This document shows positions 23,171 to 30,194 of a DNA stretch of 64,000 nucleotides, piece after piece. Under the pieces are notes generated by a model, which saw only the letters and a list, made by a program, of their open reading frames with translations, searched no databases and was not told where the DNA came from. The translations under genes and the position numbers were made by a program. This stretch comes from Deinococcus arboris (GTDB taxonomy: Bacteria; Deinococcota; Deinococci; Deinococcales; Deinococcaceae). Positions within the stretch are counted from its first letter, which is position 1; each line of letters starts with the position of its first letter. The DNA is taken from assembly GCF_009755355.1 (NCBI RefSeq), contig NZ_WQLB01000004.1, positions 62,001 to 126,000 on the forward strand. Direction: 5' to 3'.

Positions 23171-23634
23171 CTCTGTTCTCCATGGCCGAGCCTCTTGCTG
23201 AAGTGGTGCGCAGTGATATTCAGGCCCGCTTTCAGGTACTGCCGGTGAGCAGTGAAGCGGTCCTCGCCTACGCCAGAATCCAGATGCAGTGCGGCGCACC
23301 CCAGGCGCCCGGCTTCTTTTTCCAGCCAGCCCAGCAAGGCGGCGGCGTGACCCTGCCCCCGCGCGGCCGGCCGGGTGCTCAGGTCGTCCACGTACAGCAC
23401 CGTGCCGGCGTACAGCAGGTTCATCACCCGGTAGCCGGCCACGGCCACCGCCTCGGGCTGGCCCGGCGCGAAAGCGCCCACCAGCCGGTAGCCCTCAGCC
23501 TCGGCCTGCGTCAGAAAGGCGCGCAGGGCGTCCGGACTGGCCGTCTGCGGTGAGTGCGGGCGCAGGTCACTCAGGGCGGCCAGGGCCAGATCGGCCTGGG
23601 CCGGGGGAATGGCGCGCAGGGTTCGGGGGGTCAC
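23167..23634 (-). CDS. GNAT-family N-acetyltransferase
   Basis: A 155-residue acetyltransferase with the acetyl-CoA pyrophosphate loop in LYVDDLSTRPAARGQGHAAALLGWLEKEA (the R/Q-x-x-G-x-A motif) and the C-terminal YLKAGLNITAHHFSKRL strand. The substrate is unknown. It is the first gene of three joined by 4-nt ATGA overlaps. The start is GTG 23634. A six-codon mini-ORF (MSGEAL, ATG 23651) ends in a TGA that overlaps this GTG and has its own TAGTGT box 6 nt upstream, so initiation may be coupled to it. Confidence 0.88.
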   Translation of the reverse strand: MTPRTLRAIPPAQADLALAALSDLRPHSPQTASPDALRAFLTQAEAEGYRLVGAFAPGQPEAVAVAGYRVMNLLYAGTVLYVDDLSTRPAARGQGHAAALLGWLEKEAGRLGCAALHLDSGVGEDRFTAHRQYLKAGLNITAHHFSKRLGHGEQR

Positions 23635-23656
23635 AGGGCTTCACCGCTCATGGGGG

Positions 23657-23663
23657 TACACTA
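23657..23663. promoter_or_regulatory. Overlapping divergent -10 boxes (mocR / GNAT operon)
   Basis: TACACT (plus, 23657-23662) lies 7 nt before the mocR ATG. TAGTGT (minus, 23663-23658) occupies the same bases in the opposite direction and lies 6 nt before the mini-ORF ahead of the GNAT gene. Only one polymerase could bind at a time, so the two directions should compete. Confidence 0.5.
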
Positions 23664-23669
23664 ACGGGC

Positions 23670-25199
23670 ATGGTGGCCCCCCTGGCAGTTCCACTTTCTG
23701 CGGTTTCTGGGGAGCCACTGGCTCTGCGGGCCGATGAGTTGCCGTTTGCCGTGACGCTGGCGCGCGGCGGCGCCGAGGCCCTGCACGCCCAGCTGGCGCG
23801 GCAGGTACGAGGAGCTGTGCTGGCCGGCACGCTGCCGCCCGGCGCGGCGGTGCCCGGCACCCGCACGCTGGCCCGGAGCCTGGGGGTCACGCGCGGCGTC
23901 GTGGAGGCGGCCTACGCCGAACTGCTGGCCGACGGCACCCTGCAGGCCGAGGTGGGCCGGGGCACGCGGGTGCGCCTGGCCACACCGGCGCCGTCCACGC
24001 CGGCCCCCGTGGCGGCCTGGACCGGGCCCGCCTGGCTGCCCGCGCCCGGCGACCTGCCGGTGGACGGCCCGGCGCGCGGCGTGGGCACCGATTTCCGGCT
24101 GGGGGTCTCCGGCACGCACACGCTGGACATCCGGGCGTGGCGGCAGGCCTGGGCCGAAGCGGCCCGCGCCCCGGTGCCGGGCGACTACGGCGACCCTGCC
24201 GGGGAGGAGAGCCTGCGCGCCGCCCTGGCCGCGTTTGTGGGGCGGCAGCGCGGGCTGGCCGCCCAGGAAGGCGACCTGCTGATTACGGCCGGCACCCTCC
24301 ACGCCCTGAACCTGATTGTGCGCGCCCTGCTGCCCCCTGGCTCGGCGGTGCTGATGGAGAACCCCGGCTACCGCGCCGCGCGGCAAGTCTTGCTGGACGC
24401 TGGGCACCGGCCCGTGCCCGTGCCCGTGGACGAGGACGGCCTGGTGGTGGGGCCGGACACGCCCCCAGCGCGGCTGGCTTACGTGACACCCAGCCACCAG
24501 TTTCCGCTGGGCGGGCGCATGTGCCTGCCCCGGCGCCTGGCCCTGCTGGAGTGGGCCGAGCGCTGTGACGCCCTGATTGTGGAAGACGACTTTGACGGCG
24601 AGTTCCGCTACGACGCCCCGCCGCTGCCCACCCTGGCCAGCCTGGCTGCGCACACCGGCACGCCGGGGCGCGTGCTGTATCTGGGCACCCTCAGCAAGGT
24701 GTTGACCCCGGCGGTGCGCACCGGCTTTCTGGTCGCGCCGCCCGCACTGCGCCCGGCCCTGGTGCGCGCCCGCACCCTGCTGGACTTTGGCCACCCGCTG
24801 CCGGTTCAGGCGGCGCTGACCTGGCTGCTGTCGGGCGGGCATCTGGACCGCCACATTCGCCGCGCCCGGCGCTGGCACGCGCAGGTGCGCGCGGCACTGA
24901 CCGGAGAACTGGCCGGCCTGGCCCCACACGCCACCCTGGGCGGCATTCAGGCAGGGCTGCACCTGTGCCTGCACCTGGCCCCACTCATCTCGGCCCCTGA
25001 GGCCGCGCGGCAGCTGGCCCGGCAGCACATTCAGGTCACCACGCTGGACACCTATACCTTTGCCGGCCCGCCGGCCAACGCCCTGCTGCTGGGCTACGGC
25101 GGCCTGACAGCCGCCCAGGCCGCCAGCGGGGGCCGCGCCGTTGCTGCCCAGATTCGTCAGATGGTGGCGAATGCAACTTTTGACAGGGACACGGCGTAG
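23670..25199 (+). CDS. MocR/PdxR-type GntR-family transcriptional regulator
   Basis: A 509-residue fusion of a winged HTH with an aminotransferase fold. The HTH spans about 30-95 (LHAQLARQVRGAVLAGTLPPGAAVPGTRTLARSLGVTRGVVEAAYAELLADGTL), and the PLP-binding domain runs from about 140 to the end. The PLP-anchoring pattern is preserved: TAGTLHAL, NPGYRAAR, VTPSHQFPLGG, VEDDFDGEF and the lysine in YLGTLSKVLTP. Such proteins sense PLP or amino acids and regulate an adjacent divergent operon. The ATG at 23670 has a -10 box 7 nt upstream, and the longer frame has no support. Confidence 0.92.
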   Translation: MVAPLAVPLSAVSGEPLALRADELPFAVTLARGGAEALHAQLARQVRGAVLAGTLPPGAAVPGTRTLARSLGVTRGVVEAAYAELLADGTLQAEVGRGTRVRLATPAPSTPAPVAAWTGPAWLPAPGDLPVDGPARGVGTDFRLGVSGTHTLDIRAWRQAWAEAARAPVPGDYGDPAGEESLRAALAAFVGRQRGLAAQEGDLLITAGTLHALNLIVRALLPPGSAVLMENPGYRAARQVLLDAGHRPVPVPVDEDGLVVGPDTPPARLAYVTPSHQFPLGGRMCLPRRLALLEWAERCDALIVEDDFDGEFRYDAPPLPTLASLAAHTGTPGRVLYLGTLSKVLTPAVRTGFLVAPPALRPALVRARTLLDFGHPLPVQAALTWLLSGGHLDRHIRRARRWHAQVRAALTGELAGLAPHATLGGIQAGLHLCLHLAPLISAPEAARQLARQHIQVTTLDTYTFAGPPANALLLGYGGLTAAQAASGGRAVAAQIRQMVANATFDRDTA

Positions 25200-25207
25200 T
25201 CAGGCAC

Positions 25208-25579
25208 ATGAGCAAGCGCTTTACCCTGCCCCTTCTGGCCGCGCTGCCGGCGGTGCTGGCCGCCTGCGGCGACGACCTGGACCTCGACCGCTACAGCCGC
25301 GTGCGCTACAACTCGTACGCCGATTGCCTGGCGGTGAACCGCGCCATGACCAGCCGGGGCCTGCCCAACCCCTGCCAGAAGACCAGCGGCGGCATTTACG
25401 GGCCCTACGCGCGCATTGTGGGCGGCACCACCCGCTACATCGGCTACACCAGCAGCGGCGCGCTGTCGGGGTCCGGCCTGACCTACGACAGCAAGAAGGG
25501 CACCTACGGCAGCTTCAAGGCGCCGGTCAGTCGGGGCGGGTTCACCAGTTCCAGCCGCGCGGGCAGTTCGGGCAGCTAA
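25208..25579 (+). CDS. Small lipoprotein with Ser/Gly-rich tail (YgiB/DUF1190-like)
   Basis: A 123-residue protein with a lipoprotein signal ending in the lipobox LAAC (C20). The mature part has two further cysteines (YADCLAV and NPCQKTS), then a Tyr/Gly/Ser-rich region ending in VSRGGFTSSSRAGSSGS. The combination of lipobox, Cys pair and terminal RGGF-Ser tail resembles E. coli YgiB/YjfM (DUF1190). The second lipoprotein gene 77 nt downstream has the same tail motif, and an ATP-grasp gene follows it. The exact function of DUF1190 proteins is unknown. The family assignment is by pattern only. Confidence 0.7.
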   Translation: MSKRFTLPLLAALPAVLAACGDDLDLDRYSRVRYNSYADCLAVNRAMTSRGLPNPCQKTSGGIYGPYARIVGGTTRYIGYTSSGALSGSGLTYDSKKGTYGSFKAPVSRGGFTSSSRAGSSGS

Positions 25580-25656
25580 AGCCGCTTTCTTCCCTCTGGC
25601 CAGCGGCCTGAACGCTGGCCCCTTCAACTCACGTCCCTTAACCCCGGAGACCCACC

Positions 25657-25995
25657 ATGAACAAGCGTTTTTCCCTGACCCTGATGTCCACCGTGCTGCC
25701 CGGCCTGCTCGCCTCGTGTGTGGACGCCCCTGCACAGACGTACACCCAGCCTGCCCAGCAGGTCATCGTTCCCGAGGACTGCGAACTGGAGCAGGACGGC
25801 GAAGTGGACTGCGACGGCGACAGTGTGAAGGTCAAAGGCCGCAAGACCAGCAAGACGGCGGCGGCCGTGGCAGGTGCAGTGGCCACCCGCGCGGCCAGCC
25901 GCTCTGCTCCGGTGAATACAGCGTCCAGCGTGTCGCGCGGCGGCCTGACGAGCAGCGCGCGCGCCAGCAGCAGCAGCGGTGGGTACGGCGGATGA
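25657..25995 (+). CDS. Small lipoprotein, paralogue-like, with SRGG tail
   Basis: A 112-residue protein. The lipobox is LASC (C21). A short acidic, Cys-containing segment (PEDCELEQDGEVDCDGD) is followed by a basic stretch, an Ala-rich stretch, and the tail VSRGGLTSSARASSSSGGYGG. The start MNKRFSL parallels the MSKRFTL of the preceding gene. A CCGGAG ribosome-binding site is present. Its TGA overlaps the ATG of the ATP-grasp gene (ATGA), so the two are translationally coupled, which suggests the lipoprotein is partner or substrate of that enzyme. Confidence 0.7.
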   Translation: MNKRFSLTLMSTVLPGLLASCVDAPAQTYTQPAQQVIVPEDCELEQDGEVDCDGDSVKVKGRKTSKTAAAVAGAVATRAASRSAPVNTASSVSRGGLTSSARASSSSGGYGG

Positions 25996-27167
25996 GGCGC
26001 CTGACCCTCCCGCCCCGCCCCGACTGGGAAGCGCGCCTGCGCGAGGTCGGCTTTACCTGGTACGCCGCCACCCCCGAACATCCGGTGCCCTACTGGAGCG
26101 AGGACGGCTTCTATGTCTTCACGCCCCAGGACATCGAGCGGCTCAAAACTGCCACGCAGGACCTGACCGACCGGGTGCTGGAGGCCACCGGCCACGCCAT
26201 TGAGGCGGGCCGCCTGGCGGAACTGGGTATCCCCACTTTTCTGCACAGCGCCGTGCGCGAGTCGTGGGAGCGCGACGACCCCACCGTCTATATGCGCCTG
26301 GACGTGGCCTACGACGGCCAGAGGGTGAAACTGCTGGAGGTCAACGCCCAGACCCCCACCAGCCTGCTGGAAGCGGCCGTCAGCCAGTGGCAGTGGCTGG
26401 AAGACCGCCAGCGCCGGGGCGAATTGCCTGCCCACGCGACCCAGTGGAACACCATCCACGAAGGGCTGGGCGAGCAGTGGGCGCACCTGAAAGCGGCGCG
26501 CGGCCTGAACGAAGTCACCTTCAGTTCGGCGCGGGTGGATGAGGACATCGCCACCGTGACCTACCTGCGCGAACTGGCCGAGGCGGCGGGCGTGCGGGGC
26601 TCGTTCCTGTTTGCCGACGAACTGGGCACCAGCCCCCAGGAGGGGTATCTGCTGGACACCTGGAGCCTCCCGATCCGGCAACTGATGTGGCTGTGGCCCT
26701 ACGAATACGCCTGGGAATCGCGTGACGCGGCCTTTCTGGCCAGCACTGGCACCCGTTTTCTGGAACCGCTCTGGAAAACGGTAACCGGCAGCAAGGGTCT
26801 GCTGGCGCTGCTGCACGAGCTGTTTCCCGGTCACCCCGGCCTGCTGCCTGCCACGCTGCGGCCAGGCGCCCTGGGCGAGAATGTGGTGAAAAAACCGCTG
26901 TTCTCGCGCGAGGGGCAAAATGTGCAGCTGCCCGGTCAGGTCAGCACGCCCGGCGCTTACGGCGACCTGGCGGTGGTCGAACAGGCCTACACCGAACTGC
27001 CCACTTTTGAAGCCCAGGGCACTCCCCGTTATCCGGTGCTGGGCGTCTGGGTGGCGGGCGCCGAGGTCTGCGGCCTGGGCATCCGCGAGGGCCGGGGCCG
27101 CGTGACCGACAACCGCGCCACCTTCGCCCCGCATGTGGTGCTGCCTGAACAGGACCGCCTGGCCTAA
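25992..27167 (+). CDS. ATP-grasp enzyme, glutathionylspermidine-synthase-like (YgiC/YjfC type)
   Basis: A 391-residue protein of the Gsp-synthase ATP-grasp family, which forms amide bonds between a carboxylate and an amine. Typical stretches are YWSEDGFYVFTPQDIERL, DPTVYMRLDVAYDGQRVKLLEVNAQTPTSLLEA, QWNTIHEGL, LLDTWSLPIRQLMWLWPYEYAWES, the ATP-binding GENVVKKPLFSREGQNV and YPVLGVWVAGAEVCGLGIREG. The amidase half of E. coli Gss is absent. The ATG 25992 overlaps the lipoprotein stop. E. coli ygiC and yjfC likewise adjoin DUF1190 lipoprotein genes. The real substrate is unknown, and it may be a peptide or a polyamine. Confidence 0.85.
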   Translation: MRRLTLPPRPDWEARLREVGFTWYAATPEHPVPYWSEDGFYVFTPQDIERLKTATQDLTDRVLEATGHAIEAGRLAELGIPTFLHSAVRESWERDDPTVYMRLDVAYDGQRVKLLEVNAQTPTSLLEAAVSQWQWLEDRQRRGELPAHATQWNTIHEGLGEQWAHLKAARGLNEVTFSSARVDEDIATVTYLRELAEAAGVRGSFLFADELGTSPQEGYLLDTWSLPIRQLMWLWPYEYAWESRDAAFLASTGTRFLEPLWKTVTGSKGLLALLHELFPGHPGLLPATLRPGALGENVVKKPLFSREGQNVQLPGQVSTPGAYGDLAVVEQAYTELPTFEAQGTPRYPVLGVWVAGAEVCGLGIREGRGRVTDNRATFAPHVVLPEQDRLA

Positions 27168-27505
27168 GAGTGATACGGATTCCGCTTCATTGCCGCACAG
27201 CAAAGAAAGGCACCGTCTGCGCCTCCATATCGCGGAATCCGCATCTGTTCCTGCTCGCTCGCCTGCGCAGCTTTCCAAGTCCGCTCAGATTCCACCCGGC
27301 GTTCTGCTCGATTCAATCGGAGTCCGTATGACAGTTCATGCGGTTGAAGAGAACTCGTAGGGAAGCGAATGACTGTTACAGACAGCGGCCTACGTGGAGT
27401 TGAGTGGTGCGATTTAAGCCGCCCAATACGGCAGCAGACCGCAGTGAGCGTGGAGCTCGGCTGTCCTGTCTTCACGCCCAGCGGCGCGCCTTATTACCAT
27501 GGCGT
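27168..27505. other. Gap between ATP-grasp and channel genes
   Basis: This holds the inverted-repeat-bounded element described separately (27171-27335). Its right part (27336-27505) shows no gene, only a TACCAT box close to the channel start codon. Confidence 0.5.
27171..27335. mobile_element. Putative small inverted-repeat (MITE-like) element
   Basis: About 165 bp with no coding capacity. The left end reads GTGATACGGATTCCGCTT and the right end read in reverse complement is GTCATACGGACTCCGATT, about 15 of 18 identical, forming imperfect terminal inverted repeats. It lies between two genes of a functional cluster. No target-site duplication could be confirmed by eye. A related right-end sequence occurs at 55313-55334. 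Confidence 0.4.
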
Positions 27506-28378
27506 ATGAACCAGTCCGGCACCCCTGACCAGCGGGTCTATCCGCCCCTGATGTATCACCTCAGCGATTTTCTGGACCCCAATGATGGGGCGGGCATCGC
27601 CGAGCGGCTGTTCAATGGGCTCCTGGTGGTGCTGATTGTGCTGGTGGTGGCCATGACCATTGCGGGCACGGTCCCCAGCGTGCAGCGGGAATACGGCGGG
27701 GCCATCCGGGCGTTTGACTACCTGTGCGCGGTTATTTTTGGCCTGGAGTACCTGGCGCGGCTGTATGTCACCCCCCTGCGCCCTGGCTACGGCTCGGCCC
27801 CCGCCGACTACTGGCGTTACGCCCGCTCGCCACTACCGGTGATTGACCTGCTGGTGCTGATGTCCTTGCTGGTGCCGGGCAGCACGGCCCTGGCGAGCCT
27901 GCGTGGCCTGCGGCTTCTGAAACTCCTGTCCCTGCTCAAGCTGGGCCGCTATTCGGACTCTTTGCAGCTGATTGGGCGGGTGGTGGCCCAGCGGGCCGGC
28001 GAGTTGCTGACCACTGTGCTGATTGTGCTAGTGCTGGTGTTTATCGCCGCCAGCCTGCTGTATCAGGTGGAAGCCAATGTAGGCACCAAGGGCTTCGAGA
28101 GCATTCCGCAGGCGCTGTGGTGGGCGGTGGTGACCCTGACCACCACCGGCTACGGCGACGTGTACCCGGCCACCACGCTGGGCAAGGCAGCCGCCGGCCT
28201 GATCATGCTGTTTGGGGTAGGGATGGTGGCGCTGCCGGCCGGCATGATCGCCAGCGGTTTTGCCGACGAGCTGAGCCGCCTGCGCCAGCAGGAGCAGTCG
28301 CAGGCGCCAGCCGCGCCGCCCTACCGCTTCTGCCCTCATTGCGGGGAACAGCTGGAAGGACAGCCGACGTCCCATTGA
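27506..28378 (+). CDS. Voltage-gated-type potassium channel with zinc-ribbon tail
   Basis: A 290-residue six-helix ion channel. Segments S1-S4 span about 36-150, with an Arg/Lys-spaced S4-like stretch (SLRGLRLLKLLSLLKLGRY). The S5-pore-S6 unit spans about 165-250, with the K+ selectivity filter TTTGYGD (212-218). The C-terminal tail after residue 265 ends in a possible half zinc ribbon (CPHCGEQL). The ATG 27506 has TACCAT 5 nt upstream. It lies behind the lipoprotein/ATP-grasp pair. K+ channels have been reported in neighbourhoods of YjfC-like ATP-grasp genes, which makes a functional link plausible. Confidence 0.92.
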   Translation: MNQSGTPDQRVYPPLMYHLSDFLDPNDGAGIAERLFNGLLVVLIVLVVAMTIAGTVPSVQREYGGAIRAFDYLCAVIFGLEYLARLYVTPLRPGYGSAPADYWRYARSPLPVIDLLVLMSLLVPGSTALASLRGLRLLKLLSLLKLGRYSDSLQLIGRVVAQRAGELLTTVLIVLVLVFIAASLLYQVEANVGTKGFESIPQALWWAVVTLTTTGYGDVYPATTLGKAAAGLIMLFGVGMVALPAGMIASGFADELSRLRQQEQSQAPAAPPYRFCPHCGEQLEGQPTSH

Positions 28379-28698
28379 TGGGGTGACCACGGACTCCAGC
28401 TGTAGCGCCCGCCAGTCGGGAGAGCGAGTGCCGAAGCGCCATCCTCCTCGCGTGACGAGCGGCCTGACAACGGCGCCCCTTTAAGGAACGGGCTGACGTT
28501 GGTCCAACTCCTTCTTCTGCCACTGTCTCTTCAGGTACTCTCCCGCTCTGGGCTCGCTGAATGCGGCGGCGCCACTGCGAAAGGCCGCTCGGCCTCAATC
28601 GCTGAGAACGACGATTGAGGCCGAGCGGCTGTAGGACAGAAGAAGCTGGCCAGGTCGCGGTGAGACATTCAGGTCCTCACCGCGCCCCCTTATGTCCC
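28379..28698. other. Intergenic stretch with a large hairpin
   Basis: No gene is supported. Apart from the 18-bp hairpin at 28584-28629, nothing is recognised. Open frames here are Arg-rich shadows. Confidence 0.5.
28584..28629. repeat. Perfect 18-bp inverted repeat
   Basis: GCCGCTCGGCCTCAATCG is followed after 10 nt by its exact reverse complement. There is no T-run on the plus strand and CTTTCG follows on the minus strand. It may act as a weak terminator between the convergent channel and cobalamin genes, or be a repeat-family unit. Confidence 0.7.
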
Positions 28699-29271
28699 TT
28701 ACCGGCGGCCCTTGACCAGCCAGGCGTGTTCCTCCAGGCCAGCGGCCTGATTGGCAGCGCGCGCCATCACAAACAGCAGGTCCGACAGGCGGTTCAGGTA
28801 AATCTGGACCTGCTCGTTGGCCTCTTCCTCGGCCAGCAGGCGAATGATCTCGCGCTCGGCGCGGCGGGCTACCGTGCGGGCCATATGCAGTGAGGCCGCG
28901 ACGGGCGTGCCGCCCGGATGGATGAAGCCCGTAAAGGGCGGGGCCGCCTCCTGATAGCGGTCAATCATGGCCTCCAGAAAGGCCACGTCCTGCGCGTCCA
29001 TGCGGGTCAGCCGGGCCTCATAGGAAGTGCCGGCGCGCGTGGCCAGATCAGCCCCCACATCGAACAGGGCGTTTTGCAGGTATTCCAGGTCGGCGTCCAG
29101 CGCGGCGTCGGGCTTGTGGCTGCGGGTGTTGTGGGCGCGGGCCAGGCCAATCACGGCGTTCAGTTCATCCACGGTGCCGTAGGCTTCCACGCGCGCGTGC
29201 GCCTTGCTGACCCGGTCGGCGCCGTAGAGCCCGGTGGTGCCGCCGTCCCCTGTTTTGGTGTAGAGCTTCAT
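28699..29271 (-). CDS. Cob(I)yrinic acid a,c-diamide adenosyltransferase (PduO type)
   Basis: A 190-residue ATP:corrinoid adenosyltransferase that makes adenosylcobalamin. The N-terminal ATP-binding signature is KLYTKTGDGGTTGLYGADRVSK. The helical core has VEAYGTVDELNAVIGLAR, LQNALFDVGADLAT, then GTPVAASLHMARTVARRAEREIIRL and YLNRLSDLLFVMARAANQ, all typical of PduO/MMAB enzymes. The frame is open upstream to 29379, but ATG 29271 gives the family start and has a TACCCT box 6 nt before it, so a leaderless transcript is likely. It stands alone on the minus strand downstream of the TetR gene. Confidence 0.93.
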   Translation of the reverse strand: MKLYTKTGDGGTTGLYGADRVSKAHARVEAYGTVDELNAVIGLARAHNTRSHKPDAALDADLEYLQNALFDVGADLATRAGTSYEARLTRMDAQDVAFLEAMIDRYQEAAPPFTGFIHPGGTPVAASLHMARTVARRAEREIIRLLAEEEANEQVQIYLNRLSDLLFVMARAANQAAGLEEHAWLVKGRR

Positions 29272-29339
29272 AGCGGCAGGGTAATGCAGATGGAGCCTGG
29301 ACAGAGAGCGGCCAGCCCTCACACAATCCTTGGCCCTGG

Positions 29340-30065
29340 TCAGTCTGCTGGGGCCGCCGCGATCAGGCGGTCGAGCCATTCCGCCAGCAGCTGACGCTCT
29401 GCACCAGACAGAGCCGTCTGCTGGTCTGTCAGTCCAGCGCGCAGGGCAATCGCATGTGCGGTCACCTGATCCTGCGCAGTCTGGCGTGGTCTGGTCACCG
29501 CCTGCTCTGGGGTCAGAACCGCTGCCAGGACCGCTTCGCGCATGCTGGAGGACAGTTGAGAATCCCGCCGCTCTGGCGCGCTCCTGATCAGGGTCAGCGT
29601 GACCCCTTCACCCGCCGCCGCAATCATCTGAACGGCGCGGGGAATGCTCACCTGCAACCGGCCCGCCTGGGCCACGCGCGTCACCAACTGCGTCAGCACC
29701 ACGTGGCCCGCTTCGGCAGCCGGGGACCGCGTCCCAACCACCGGATTCTCGTAGATCAGGGCGTACACGGCGGGATGGGCCAGCCCAAAGGCGATATGCG
29801 TGTCCCAGCCGCGCCGTAGCTCAGCGACGGGATCGTCGGTCTCAGGCTGGATGCTTTTTGCATGGACATACGCCGCAAAGGTAGTGCGCGCCACCTCATC
29901 CAAGAGGCCCTGAAGATCACCAAATTGACGGTACAGGGTTGGCGCCTGAATGCCGGCGGCGGCGGCCACGGCGCGTGTCGAAGCGGCTTCCCGACCACCC
30001 TGCGACAGGAGCGTGGCGGTGGCGCTGATGATGCGCTCCCGCACCGCCGTCATCTTGGGCTCCAT
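29340..30065 (-). CDS. TetR-family transcriptional repressor
   Basis: A regulator of about 241 residues. The N-terminal HTH is MTAVRERIISATATLLSQGGREAASTRAVAAAAGIQAPTLYRQFGDLQGLLDEV, and the C-terminal ligand domain is all-helical and variable. A TGTTA-N7-TAACA palindrome overlaps the proposed ATG at 30065, and an identical-arm palindrome lies at the divergent oxidoreductase promoter, so it should repress both itself and that gene. The next ATG (30044) is an alternative start. The inducer is unknown. Confidence 0.9.
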   Translation of the reverse strand: MEPKMTAVRERIISATATLLSQGGREAASTRAVAAAAGIQAPTLYRQFGDLQGLLDEVARTTFAAYVHAKSIQPETDDPVAELRRGWDTHIAFGLAHPAVYALIYENPVVGTRSPAAEAGHVVLTQLVTRVAQAGRLQVSIPRAVQMIAAAGEGVTLTLIRSAPERRDSQLSSSMREAVLAAVLTPEQAVTRPRQTAQDQVTAHAIALRAGLTDQQTALSGAERQLLAEWLDRLIAAAPAD

Positions 30066-30081
30066 GTTAGCCACGGTAACA
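30065..30081. promoter_or_regulatory. TetR operator 1
   Basis: TGTTAGCCACGGTAACA: 5-bp inverted arms with a 7-nt centre, over the repressor start codon. Confidence 0.6.
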
Positions 30082-30097
30082 CGGAATTGTCAGCCCC

Positions 30098-30126
30098 TTG
30101 ATCAATCAGGGAAAACAGAATAATGT
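30098..30126 (+). promoter_or_regulatory. Promoter of the NmrA-type oxidoreductase gene
   Basis: TTGATC (30098-30103), a 17-nt spacer, then TAATGT (30121-30126). The -10 overlaps operator 2. The -35 lies in the palindrome TTGATCAA, which could also serve as -35 for the divergent repressor gene. Confidence 0.6.
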
Positions 30127-30140
30127 TATCTGCGTTAACA
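30124..30140. promoter_or_regulatory. TetR operator 2
   Basis: TGTTATCTGCGTTAACA has the same arms and spacing as operator 1, 59 bp away centre to centre, and overlaps the -10 of the oxidoreductase promoter. Confidence 0.6.
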
Positions 30141-30194
30141 GCACTGGGTTCTCTGGTGATATCAGAGGTGAAAGTGCCGCCAAGGAGAGGCTCT

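Noticed and set aside
24137..24568. Long alternative frame in the mocR gene
   Set aside because: Gly/Arg/Pro-rich shadow of the MocR frame, typical of high-GC DNA.
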